Under the pieces are notes generated by a model that did not search any database, had not been told where the DNA came from, and was given only the letters and a program-made list of their open reading frames with translations. 64,000 bases of DNA, from the NCBI GenBank assembly GCA_021030905.1, contig JAGFMI010000018.1:868001-932000 (forward strand), written 5' to 3'. Of the stretch, positions 33,112-43,072 are shown piece by piece (the stretch's first letter is position 1; every line of letters begins with the position of its first letter). The DNA is from Pyrenula massariospora. Taxonomy: Eukaryota > Ascomycota > Eurotiomycetes > Pyrenulales > Pyrenulaceae. Made by a program: the position numbers and the translations under genes.

Positions 33112-33804
33112 GAAAGTAGAGCCTCTGGGAATGCAAAGGATTGAGCCTGTCAAAGGATAATGTTCAGGAAAATCTTGTGGCCATTAAAGAATTACCGACA
33201 TTAGAGGGCCAGGGTGAAAATTGGTGGGTGATGAAAGAAGCTGACGCTTACCACCGGCTAGGTATAGCAAGCACGTGATGCCATCCTCAGGTCGTCCCTT
33301 CCTCACAACCATTGCCTTCTAGTACCTTCCTCCGGTCAGGAAAAGTTCAAGGCAGGGACAACCCATTGGCAAGCTCGTCTGACGTGGAGAGCTTCTAGCC
33401 AAGAGCATCACCGGGTGCAGGCTTTTCACCACTGACATCCTATCTGATACCGCCTTTCGTACAGATCAAGAAACGGTTCGTCCAAAATGCAATCAAGATG
33501 TTACCGCTGTCACCGCTACTGGCGTGGCTCTGAGTAAAGGTGATCAAGGATGATTCCTGTCTCTGTTTATCACTGCACTCAACCACCAATATCCCGTATC
33601 TGTCATAGTTGTACACATGGATTCAGTCACCTGTCAATTACAAAAGCACCTCTTAGCCAAAGTACCGCCCAAAGGCTCTTTTTGTTCATTGCAGATGCCC
33701 GCCCCGCAACTACTCTCGACGGCCATCTGAATGTCCTCTAGCCTCTTCCTCAGCGCATTGCAACTGACCATCTGACTGATAGCCTCTTCTTAGCAGAGAG
33801 ACCG
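33112..33804. promoter_or_regulatory. Shared intergenic region of a divergent gene pair
   Basis: It lies between the BTB start (minus) and the start at 33805 (plus). A short plus ORF at 33550-33741 is not convincing. No specific site was recognised. Confidence 0.35.
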
Positions 33805-34908
33805 ATGGCCCGACGCAAACGCGCAAGAAAGAGACAAAAGAACACAAGATCCGCAAAGACAGCAAAATCTGCAATGACGTCTCAACCATTTCCAGGTCTT
33901 CCGACTGTCAGTACGACATGTCCGCCTGGATCAGAACCCCGCTTGTCTATAACCCTCTCCAAACCCGCGTCTCCTTTCACTGCTGGCAGCGATAGCGAAA
34001 GGTGGGACGAATATTTGATACAGCCTTCATTTACACCCTGCCAGAGCTTTCAAGCCTTGTACAATACGCACCGTACTCAACTTACGTTTTCTCCTCTCGA
34101 GCGCTCAATTAGGATCGTCGATACCATTCGTCTCGACGAATCCGTCTCCTTGACCCTTGACGCTGCAACGTGTTTCGTCGCGGAGGAAAAGACTCTGGCG
34201 ACCACCCCAGATGGATCAGAGCTGAAGACTCTGCAACGTTATGGATCTCGGAGTAAACAACGTCAAGACCGAGTCATAGTTCTTGGTATGCGACGAAATG
34301 CGACATTTAGGTTCGAATCTTCCTGCCGAAAGTCTGGGGCCATTCCCGAATGCCCTCTCGCCAAAATTCCTGCGTTTGATCTCGTCTTTGTTCGGAAGAT
34401 TAAGATTCACATTTTCAATTTTGATATGATCGACGGCTGGAATGACGAGAAGGTTAGCCTTACCTTGACTGGTATTGGGAAGGAGGCGAACGACGGCGGG
34501 GCAGACATTGATTTGCAGGCGCTGAGTAATTCGGGATGGGATATGGGGATCTTTTCGGTGTTGTTTCCCGTTTCCAGGAAGAAAATTGAAAGGAAAGAGG
34601 GAATAGAAAAGTGTTCAGAAAGAATGCTGGTGTTGCGGTTAACGGGAGGAGGTCGACAGGTGGAAGGGAATAAGGAAGAGTTCAAGGATCAGAAGTCGGT
34701 TGAAAAGACTGAGATAGAGGGCTTGAAAGCCCAGAACAGGAAGAGAGAGCTTGAAGTTACGAAGGAGGAGGACTTGTATGAACAAACATCGGATAATTGG
34801 GCAAAAGTAAGAAAAACCGCTGCACAGACTATCGCAGAGACCCCCGAGAAGACAAAAAGTGACGAGGAAGGCTTGTATGGGTCTGGAGATCGATGGGGAG
34901 TTTTGTGA
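33805..34908 (+). CDS. Hypothetical basic N-terminal protein
   Basis: A 367-residue single-exon ORF. The first 24 residues are strongly basic (MARRKRARKRQKNTRSAK) and look like a nuclear or nucleolar signal. The middle (about 70-260) has alternating hydrophobic strands (LVFVRKIKIHIFNFDMI, KVSLTLTGIGKE), suggesting a beta-rich fold. The C-terminal 100 residues are charged and Glu/Lys-rich, and the protein ends DRWGVL. I recognise no family. It is the plus member of a divergent pair with the BTB gene. Confidence 0.6.
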   Translation: MARRKRARKRQKNTRSAKTAKSAMTSQPFPGLPTVSTTCPPGSEPRLSITLSKPASPFTAGSDSERWDEYLIQPSFTPCQSFQALYNTHRTQLTFSPLERSIRIVDTIRLDESVSLTLDAATCFVAEEKTLATTPDGSELKTLQRYGSRSKQRQDRVIVLGMRRNATFRFESSCRKSGAIPECPLAKIPAFDLVFVRKIKIHIFNFDMIDGWNDEKVSLTLTGIGKEANDGGADIDLQALSNSGWDMGIFSVLFPVSRKKIERKEGIEKCSERMLVLRLTGGGRQVEGNKEEFKDQKSVEKTEIEGLKAQNRKRELEVTKEEDLYEQTSDNWAKVRKTAAQTIAETPEKTKSDEEGLYGSGDRWGVL

Positions 34909-36332
34909 AGATTAGGGAGTGGGGAGAAAGCATTGTTAGAGCGCCTATGATAGATCGAATTTCTATGTAGTATTGATACGAGCAGCCACAGCCTTTTCAC
35001 GGCGTACCGATTATACCCACAGTGTCGCGGTGGCGTTCGGCTTCGTATATTTGTGCACGAAATTGTTGGTTGCGTGCTGTGCAAAAGACGTCCTATAGAA
35101 GGCGGCGTCGTTAGCACGTCCGGTCTTGCTATTTCGGCCTGTAATATGCGGATTCCTTCGTAACCTAAATAGCCCTCTTGTTCTTGACCTCCCTCTGCCC
35201 TACCCTGCCCTGCTGGCCACACCAGATCCACACCCTCCCCTCGTCTTCACATTCCTCACCCAACGTAGTCAACCGCTCCAACCCCGAGAGCTTCTTCCAC
35301 ATCAACCTCGTTCTCCGGCCTGACGTGACGATCCTCGTCTCCAGCTCACTCTTCTCCAAGTAACAAACCCCTGGCGAGTTTAATCGTGATCGACCCGCCG
35401 CCCGAAGCGTACGCTGCGGCGTGGAATTCGTGGAGGGGGAGATACTGCGCGCACACCTAGGTACGTGGGGCACAGCCTTGTAGATAAGGTAGGGCGACGG
35501 GGAGGAGGAGCTCGATGGTGTCGGTGGCGAAGGGGAAGGGTGGTTTTCTAGCCGGTGAGGGTGAGGGTGAGGGTGAGGACGTGCGAGTAGGAGTGGTGGT
35601 TAGAGCCGGGTTTAGGCACTAGGTTCGAAGGAGGCTTCGTCGACACCGGGTGGGTGTTCGTGGCGGAGGTGGAGATCTAGTCTGCAAAGACAGGACGGAT
35701 GAAGGTAGATTTGGATCGCGGGAAGGTGAGGGAAATGGTATTGTGGCGGTGGGTGACTGTTATCGAGCGGCTTGAGAAGAGGAAAGGGTCTGAGAGGAGG
35801 GACGTGGGAAGGAAGCGTAGGGTGAGGTGAGCCTGTGGGAGGGTAAGGTGCAGATCGCCCTTGGGTTTAGGTTTGAATGATGAGAGGGACAGATTTGGTG
35901 GGGTCTGTTTTGACGTGTTTCTAGAATAGCGATAGGACAGGCCCGGATAGCTCTTTTGGGGTCCTGAAACGTCAAAAACAATAACTACTAAACAATGTAG
36001 AGAACCATGCAACTTGGAGAAGTGTCTGGAAGGAGTAAGAGTATTTAGATGACGAGCGGATGCAGCCGAAAACGTGGCACGAAAAGTGCCTTCATTAAGA
36101 GATGTCCGATAATGGACAAGGAGAAGGGAACAAGCTCATGCAGCTGGAGTGTGAGTATGAGGTAGCTGATGACTTGGCTGTTGGTGTGGGGGAACAGCGA
36201 TCGTGGGCTGCCGGAACGATGTTGGAGAGCCCAGTTGAATGTGAAGATCGGTGCCACTGCATGCTGAGAAAGTTCCGCTCAAACTTTTTCTATCGATAAT
36301 GTGAAACTGAGACTGCAAAAAACTTTTGTGTA
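34909..36332. other. Long gap with a possibly decayed minus-strand coding stretch
   Basis: On the minus strand between about 36012 and 35165, C-rich codon-like sequence runs through several frames interrupted by stops, as if frameshifts had broken a gene. The best frame pieces are 35677-36012 and 35165-35473. A (GGTGAG)4 hexamer repeat lies at 35554-35577. I recognise no family, so this may also be noncoding. Confidence 0.3.
35554..35577. repeat. (GGTGAG)4 hexanucleotide repeat
   Basis: Four perfect head-to-tail copies of GGTGAG are visible on the plus strand within the possibly decayed stretch. It is a microsatellite. Confidence 0.9.
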
Positions 36333-37142
36333 CTAATGCTCGAGGCGAATTTCGCTTCCACGCTCCCAATTCCGCAGCGCGTCTTGCAAGCTTGACCAAT
36401 ATTTCAACTTCGCACATTCTTCCTGGGCCCGACTTCCATCATCGTTTCGAAAAGCGACCTCCAAGGCCCGTATACACTCTTCAATCCTTTGCACATTCTC
36501 TGATCTTAGCTGCTCGACCTCTTCTTCCGTCTCTGCTTCGCTAGCAGCCTCTTGCACTTCCATGATATTTGCCAGCATCTCCTGATCGCTCGCAGAGCTT
36601 CTTGCCGATTCAGCATTCATATCGATATTGTATTTTGTGAGAAGCAGGTACTGAGCGCATAGTAGAGGATTCGTCAAAGTGCGGTAAGCCTCTCCAAGGA
36701 GGGCAGAAAGTATGTCGGCTTGCCGTTTCCGGTCCGGCGGGTATTTGTCCGGGTGATGCTGTGCCTGCAGCTGGAGATATTCTTTTCGAAGCTCGGGAAT
36801 ATTCACTAAGAATGGCCCGCTAGGCGGAGGACCTTGGCTGAGGGTTGATGGAAACAGCGAATAGAAGCTCGAGGTGTCCGGTGATAGGGATTTACCGGGA
36901 CTTGGATCGTATCTCTCACTAAATTGCGGATTTGGAGACGACGAAGACGAGATCTCCCGCCTTTGCGGCCCCGATCCGATTCTCTGAACAGAGAATCTAT
37001 CATCAGATTGCGATGGAGGCCTGCAAACGGACAGCGGAGAGCAAGGGCGATGAAGCCGTGGGTTTAACGTGAGAGGCTGACCACGATTGGCAGACGTTAG
37101 ATACCTCAGTAAGCCTCGAGAAGGGATGAGAGGTCGATCCAT
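36333..37142 (-). CDS. JAC1: Jac1/Hsc20-type mitochondrial J-protein
   Basis: A 269-residue protein. The N-terminus (1-90) is rich in Arg, Ser and Pro with few acidic residues, which fits a mitochondrial targeting peptide. The J-domain follows (about 92-165: FYSLFPST, then ELRKEYLQLQAQHHPDKYPP), with the essential HPD at 130-132. A C-terminal helical HSCB domain (about 175-265) contains MLANIMEVQEAASEAETEEE and CAKLKYWSSLQDALRNWE, the region that binds the scaffold Isu1. Jac1 delivers Isu1 to the Hsp70 Ssq1 so that the Fe-S cluster can be passed on. The length and domain order match fungal orthologues. Confidence 0.93.
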   Translation of the reverse strand: MDRPLIPSRGLLRYLTSANRGQPLTLNPRLHRPCSPLSVCRPPSQSDDRFSVQRIGSGPQRREISSSSSPNPQFSERYDPSPGKSLSPDTSSFYSLFPSTLSQGPPPSGPFLVNIPELRKEYLQLQAQHHPDKYPPDRKRQADILSALLGEAYRTLTNPLLCAQYLLLTKYNIDMNAESARSSASDQEMLANIMEVQEAASEAETEEEVEQLRSENVQRIEECIRALEVAFRNDDGSRAQEECAKLKYWSSLQDALRNWERGSEIRLEH

Positions 37143-37956
37143 GTGGTTGTGCTAGAGCCAATGCTCATAGACGTCGATTTGGATCTCGAAGTACAAGCCC
37201 TTGACGACCCATAAATTTCCTATGATGATGTTTGCGATGATGTCAAATTCTAGGCCCGGCGGCGGCGGGCTTGGCAGCTCAAGCAGAGGAAGTCTACTAC
37301 CAACTCAAATTGTACTGTACTTGTCCTAATCCTATCATTTTTACCAATAGCAACTCATACACGAAGAATGCTTTATACAAACTTTTGACGATAATTTACA
37401 TCCTTCTTGTCACTACGAACCACGATGTAGATCCAATGACTCAGTAGTTATGAAATAGCCTGGTTTTAAACTAATTTTATGCCCGCCAGGACTCCTCTTT
37501 GGTGGCAAGGCAAAACACGGACCTAAATATTGGACTTTACTCACTGGCTGGGAGCTTTTCTTGTCAGAATGACTTCTTCCTCTTCCTCCCTTCCACTACT
37601 CAGCTTATTTTCAAAAATGTCTACCTTAATCGAGCTTGTCTGGCAAAGTGTGCGCTCCCCAAGGTGCCAAAGAGAGAAGAGGCTGCGTCATTCGGTCCCC
37701 GATGTTACACTGACGTGATAATGAGAGGATACCGCACTAGAACAGCAACAACGTCCTAGGTGCCGCCCTATAAGAGCAAGAGACATCTCCTTGGTTGACA
37801 ACGCTTCGGATTGAGACAATGCATCGCATACCACTTAGAAGAGCATCCAGTGGACGTTCGACAGAAATATCAGGATTGCCAACAGACAATAGTGCTGGAA
37901 TGCTGCACGAATGTTGGTGGCACAAAGTAACCTTGGCTCCTTCAGCCTGTTCTTAG
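37143..37956. other. Intergenic upstream of Jac1
   Basis: The right flank of the Jac1 start should hold its promoter. The remainder shows only short unconvincing ORFs. Confidence 0.4.
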
Positions 37957-38485
37957 TCAAGATTCCTTGGCTTTAATGCCAGTACGGCGCAGCAGAATCC
38001 AACGCGCCATTTTCAATTTCTTATCATTGCTTTTCATCATCTCGTGACCCAACATCAATCCAGCCTGCACCCGAATTCGAGGAAAATTAGCATCAGCTCC
38101 AAAAAATGAAGGGCGAGATGACTTTAATACTCCTCTGATCGTGTCCATGTTGTTGAATACCGAACGTCACAATGAAGCTCACGAGTCTCTGCGTAAATAT
38201 CGGACGTACTACATGCAATCTATCCAAGAGACAAGTACGCTACCCTTGATCCGCATGGGCTTCTTCAGCTTGATCGCGATATACGTTTTCTTCTGATTTT
38301 CCGATAATTCGATATCGTCTAGCTTCTAATCCGTCTTCTACAAAAGCTTTATATTTATCATAGTGTGGAGGCAATTCGAGAGACTCTATCTCCGCCTCAT
38401 TGGCTGGCGGGATTCCTGTAAAGGCCCCCATCGCATCATGACGAGCAATGGCGCATTCACACCACACAAAATCGAACCTTCTCAA
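37957..38485 (-). pseudogene. Broken minus-strand coding fragment
   Basis: Two minus-strand ORFs, 38240-38485 (GIPPANEAEIESLELPPHYD) and 37957-38148 (VQAGLMLGHEMMKSNDKKLK, then MARWILLRRTG), have protein-like composition. They are separated by a stretch where each frame carries stops, so they look like remains of one gene. The first overlaps the start of the plus-strand pseudogene on the opposite strand, so at most one of the two is likely to be ancestral coding there. I do not recognise a family, and confidence is low. Confidence 0.25.
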
Positions 38486-39097
38486 CGACTAGAGCTTACT
38501 GGACTCCTATAAACCATCAGATCCTGGCCACCCAAGGGCGGCATCGTCAACTTAGATGCTGACGCCAATGACTTGGAGTTTCTAGGCCAAGACCCGCTGA
38601 ACCAGTCATCCGATTGCTCTCTCAATGAGGCCGATGAGGACGCCTTCAGCAAGCGCCTACTCCTTCTGGGCGCAACCTGGTGGTCTAGCGAGGCGCGGCT
38701 CTTCTTGGCATCTCGCACTATCAAAGAGGAGACGGTTGAAGATTTTGATGGCCATTGTAAGAATTTTCACGAACCTCTTCCTTCAAAGAAAGAGAGAAGG
38801 CTTGTGGTTGTTGGATGGACGAGTGATGGAAAGGGCGTGTGAGCCGCGGAGGATGTTCGAGATATTTACAGGTCGGACGAAGATTATGAGGAGGGAGAAG
38901 AGCCGAACTTTGTCCCGGAAGATACTGGCATATTGCAGACGGCGAGGTCGATGGATGAGCGGTGTAGGATGCTTAGGGAGCACTTTAGCGTTGCTACTTT
39001 TGAAGAGCCGAAAAGGTGTCCGGAGTTTGCAGATCTTCGGGCCTGGGAGGAGGAGAAAACGAGGTTCGGTGTCAATCACATGGAGAGAAATACTTAA
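38438..39097 (+). pseudogene. Pseudogene of a small fungal family, two nonsense codons
   Basis: One frame runs from the ATG at 38438 to TAA at 39095 and is coherent throughout except for a TAA at about 38510 and a TGA at about 38840. It encodes DEDAFSKRLLLLGATWW, then RRLVVVGWTSDGKGV, the TGA, AAEDVRDIYRSDEDYEEG and RSMDERCRMLREHF. I recall a family of small uncharacterised fungal proteins with this WW / VGWP...VW / MDERC layout, in which a Trp follows GV. The TGA would then replace TGG, and the TAA could come from CAA. Both are C-to-T type changes, as caused by RIP or cytosine deamination. No splice sites remove either stop. Confidence 0.55.
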
Positions 39098-39532
39098 AGT
39101 TGCTAAGCCTAGATCGACAGCACTCCCACCACTTGATCAACCTTGGACTCCCGCGTGGTCTCAAAGATCAGATGTTTTCGCAGAACTCCTGAACCACACG
39201 TCATCGGGTTCACAGCTAGCTATGAATGTATTGATATCAGCGTTGATAGAGCTGACTTCATTTCACAAGCATAGGTCAGGAATAAGGTACTTGGGCAGCG
39301 GCGCTACATAGATAGAGAGGTTCCTCCGGCCAAGGAAATTCAAGGCAATCAAGCTTTTGTACCTCTCATAACCCTTGTCGCTGCATTTGTTCACCTTCGT
39401 AGCCAGCGCTCACAAGCGAGGCAGGTTCTCCTTTTTACTTGTTTTCTTCAGAGTCAGCGAATTCAAATATCAAGTGGGGTTTCTATATTATACAACAGTA
39501 ATCGTACAGACATCGACTAATTATCTAATTTA
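39098..39532. other. Intergenic
   Basis: It lies between the pseudogene and the monooxygenase stop. AT-rich sequence near 39480-39540 probably includes the monooxygenase 3' UTR. Nothing else was seen. Confidence 0.45.
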
Positions 39533-41191
39533 TTACAAGCATAATCCTCGCCTCATCGCCTGCTCCAGCTTTGCCCGATAATCAGAGGGCTGCCTCCTCT
39601 CCCGCCAGACGACGAAATCGTCAGGACGCACGATGATAGCACCTCGAGAGGAGATTCCCGCGGCAGATTCGAACTCACCCTTTGGAGCAACCATATCGCC
39701 CCCCGGGCCAACGCAATACGCGGCAAGATCGACACCCAGAGTAGATGATACTTCCTTCGCAGCGTCCAACCAAGACGACCCATCTGCCCCTGTTAGTAAC
39801 ACAAAACTTTTGCCAAATAGATCAAGAGTCGAGATGTGTTTGCCATGACGCTCAACCCATACATGCGGAGCCCTCCTTCCAGGCCGTCCATCAATCGACG
39901 CGAACAGACTTGGCAACGTCCACGGCCGCCAGGTCCATCCTCCAAGTGGAGAAGTGTCCTCCTCGCAAATCGCTCGACCCGCATAGCCATACCCATGCCC
40001 TGAGATTAGAGGAATCTTTCTCAACCATCCTCTCACGACATCCCAACGCAATTGCACGGAGATAAGCCCCTTCTCATCAGCACCCATGGCTGACGCTTCC
40101 GCCGCCTCACGCCCCACCGGCAAGCGCTCCACCTCGTACGTCTCCAGCAGCTCCGTGCTCGCCTGTCCGCCCAGAACCGCAGCGAGCTTCCAGGCAAGGT
40201 TTCCCGCGTCGGCGATCCCCGTGTTCGCGCCCATGCCGGCCCACGGCGGCATCTGATGCGCGGCGTCGCCGGCGAGGAAGATGCGGCCCCCAACTTGCAC
40301 GTGCTCGGCGACACGTACCGACGGTTCCCACGGCAGGATGCTCTGGATCTCGATCGCGATCTCCGGCATCCCCAAGGCGATGCGCAGCAGCTCTTTGCAT
40401 TTCTCGGGCGGGAAGTCGGCGGGCTGCTCGCCTTTCGAGGGGTCGTATGAGAGGTGGAAGACCCAGCGGTCGCTGTTGTTGATCGAGGTGAAGAAGCCGG
40501 AAACTTCGGGACGGTCGATCAAGCAGATGGAGAACTCGCGTTGGTGGACGAAGGATTTGAGGTCGGCGTAGAAGAGGACGTTGAGGAGATGGCCCATTGC
40601 GCCGCGACCGGTGGTTGGTACTTTGAGTTGAGTGCGGATTTTGCTCTTCGCTCCCTCCGCGACGATGAGATACTCGGTCCGGAGCGTGTTCGTAGAGCCG
40701 CTCTCCCGATCCTTTATGGTGACGGTCACGCCCTCGCCATCTTGCTCAACTCCTACACACTCGCTGTTGAACTTCACGTTTCCTCCATGACTCCTTACCG
40801 CATCTACCAGGACCGGTTCAAGTTGATCTTGGGTGACCCACGCGCCGACTACAGGACTAAGTGGTGCAAGAATCCCTTGAAAAGGAATCTTCCTAGTACC
40901 CTTTGTCCGCGGCTTCGGTTCAATCACTTCCTTAAGGGAGGGTCCTCTGTAGATGCCCTTGCTAGGTGATATGGAGGTACCTGCTTCGCGGACGAGGTCA
41001 TCAATCCCAAGACGACGGAAGAGCTCCATCGTGCGTGCGTTGACGCTTCGCGCGCGAGGATGTACTGAGGTTCCCGAGCGGCGCTCTATGACCAAAGAAT
41101 CGACGCCATGGTGGGAGAGAAAGAGAGAGGCCGACAGGCCCACAACGCCGCCTCCGATGACTAGGACGGGTACATTTTTCTGGGTGGCCAT
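39533..41191 (-). CDS. FAD-dependent aromatic monooxygenase (PHBH-type)
   Basis: A 552-residue single-exon class A flavoprotein hydroxylase. The FAD-binding Rossmann motif is IGGGVVG (12-18), ending in the acidic ERR of the second strand. The GD motif is GRIFLAGDAAHQMPPWAGMG (about 300-320), which contacts the FAD ribose. The so-called DG motif reads VAEGAKSK, so the usual Asp is Glu. The C-terminal thioredoxin-like extension (HGKHISTLDLFGKSFVLLTG) is the one found in phenol hydroxylases and polyketide hydroxylases such as RdmE-like enzymes. These use NADPH and O2 to hydroxylate or cleave aromatic rings. The substrate could be a phenol, a pigment or an antibiotic. No other catabolic or biosynthetic gene flanks it. 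Confidence 0.9.
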   Translation of the reverse strand: MATQKNVPVLVIGGGVVGLSASLFLSHHGVDSLVIERRSGTSVHPRARSVNARTMELFRRLGIDDLVREAGTSISPSKGIYRGPSLKEVIEPKPRTKGTRKIPFQGILAPLSPVVGAWVTQDQLEPVLVDAVRSHGGNVKFNSECVGVEQDGEGVTVTIKDRESGSTNTLRTEYLIVAEGAKSKIRTQLKVPTTGRGAMGHLLNVLFYADLKSFVHQREFSICLIDRPEVSGFFTSINNSDRWVFHLSYDPSKGEQPADFPPEKCKELLRIALGMPEIAIEIQSILPWEPSVRVAEHVQVGGRIFLAGDAAHQMPPWAGMGANTGIADAGNLAWKLAAVLGGQASTELLETYEVERLPVGREAAEASAMGADEKGLISVQLRWDVVRGWLRKIPLISGHGYGYAGRAICEEDTSPLGGWTWRPWTLPSLFASIDGRPGRRAPHVWVERHGKHISTLDLFGKSFVLLTGADGSSWLDAAKEVSSTLGVDLAAYCVGPGGDMVAPKGEFESAAGISSRGAIIVRPDDFVVWRERRQPSDYRAKLEQAMRRGLCL

Positions 41192-43072
41192 GGTGTGAGA
41201 AGGATATGTGAAAGATACAAGTCAGGTAGAGCTCACAGAAATGGGGTTTCCTTGTCATTCTTGTAGTAAATCGTGGCCCGTAGGCAACGGCGCCGTCGCC
41301 ACTTGGCGGCCGCCACTTAGTTAACATCATCTAGCTAAACGGTGTGGACACCGAATGGGAATCCCTTTCTAGTACGTAGTAACAAAAACGACGCAGAGTC
41401 GTGGCGTCACACCTGGCGCCGAGTTTGTCCTTCGGGCCCGACATGGGTGGGGGCTGATCTGAGCAAGCCACATCTCTCAACATCAAGCTTTTTCCACCCT
41501 ACCCCGTAGAGCTTATCTTAAGATCTGACGATCACAGATCCCTTTTCCAGTCCGGCGGTACCGAGCCTGGACCCCTCACTCTAAATTTGGAGCAAATGGT
41601 ACTCGTTAGGGAAAATGACTCGACCCAATTTGGTAACGCTTTTTCAAACAATTTGCACGTAGAGACGCGTGTGAGATTATGGCTGTGTACACGGCGAATT
41701 ACTCCCCTATCGACACCGCTACACGACAGAACCAAGTTGAAATCATCAATGGCATCTCAACATTGTGGGACGGGGGGCCACTAAGTTATTTTCCCTTGCT
41801 GGCTGTGGATGTTCGTTCCAGCTATTCTCCGGTCGGTCCTGTCGGTTGAAATTTCTTCGACGCTGATGATTGCATGAAGACTACTACGCCGTGCTGGTTC
41901 AAAGGCAACGACGGATGCAACTTCTTCAACATCATTTGGTGGAATCAGTTGCAGTCCTTCAGACCGACGTTTGTTGCGCCAAGCGCCTATTACCTTGCTC
42001 CGAGCCCTTTGGCCGCATGGGCTCAATTCGCCCCGCGACTTTCCGCGGAACAAGTCCGCCGCAGCGAAAGAGGCGCTGCACAGTCTTTTCATCGAGGAGA
42101 TTGACGAAATGTAGCTTCTACGCATTCATTCCTGAAATGCAACAGTCGCTATCATAATTGGCCTGAAGCGCTCTTTTGGTCCTTGCTAGATGCTTCGCGT
42201 ATGTGAGATTCGGCTTGGGTAATTTATCCGGGTCTGCACAAATATTTCTGGCTTTTCGAGATAGAGGCCAGGCTATCCGCATCGACGGAGGATCTGACCC
42301 AGACCTCATGCCTTTTAAAGTCAGTCGGATCCTTTCCGCGTGTAATGATTCTCGGCATGCAGTGGCATTAAGCTACAAAGTCCAGGATATTCCGTTGGAA
42401 GGGCCTGGAGAGAGCTCAGCCGTTAGGTACGGGCCAACAAGTGCGGCTCAAGCTCCACGTGCCAGGATCATGGTACGTTTGGACGCCAGTGTGTCCATTA
42501 AAGCGAGGATGTGTATGATGTAGGGTGGTAACAGAACGGCGTTGATGAAGGTATTTATCGCGAAGGCTTTTTTGGAGGGCAAGATGTCCTCATGTTGACC
42601 GAGAGTGGAAATACAGGAGAGCCGGGACAGTCTTATTGACAACAAAGACCAAAGAGAATTAGAACCACATCTATGGAAATTCGTGCTCCTCTCAGCAACT
42701 CCTGGATGGCCACTGGAAATTGCGAGGGAAGCACGCACGGGCCACCGCGATAGCTTTTGGCAAGTCGGGTGTCTCGGTTTCCCTGATTTGACAATAAGGA
42801 TCAGCATTGTACACGGGAAATCTCCGTCGTCGTTGGCATGCTGGCTATCTTTGTCCTCAGGATCAAGGATGATGCTTCTGCCGAAAAGCTCTCTGTACAC
42901 CCCGTCAGCTCCATTGCTATTTCAGGGACTTGGATGCGTCGACCACTTGTCATGATGCAGACATGGGATCCCCGCAGAGATCTAAGAAAGCTAGAAATTT
43001 CTAGCATTTTTAATGGTGAAATTTCCTAGCTGATTGCAATTCTTTCGTTGACCTAATTCTCCCTCAATCACC
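41192..43072. other. 1.9-kb gap without a supported gene
   Basis: Short ORFs exist on both strands (the longest is minus 42448-42900, 150 residues, with a hydrophobic end), but none shows a family pattern. The part next to 41191 should be the monooxygenase promoter. The last bases before 43073 give the next gene a good start context (CACCATGG). Decayed transposon or gene sequence is possible but not shown. Confidence 0.4.

Noticed and set aside
41781-43007. Minus-strand ORFs (for example 42448-42900), considered as a HET-domain or membrane protein
   Set aside because: No HET-domain motifs could be found, and frames could not be joined with credible splice sites.
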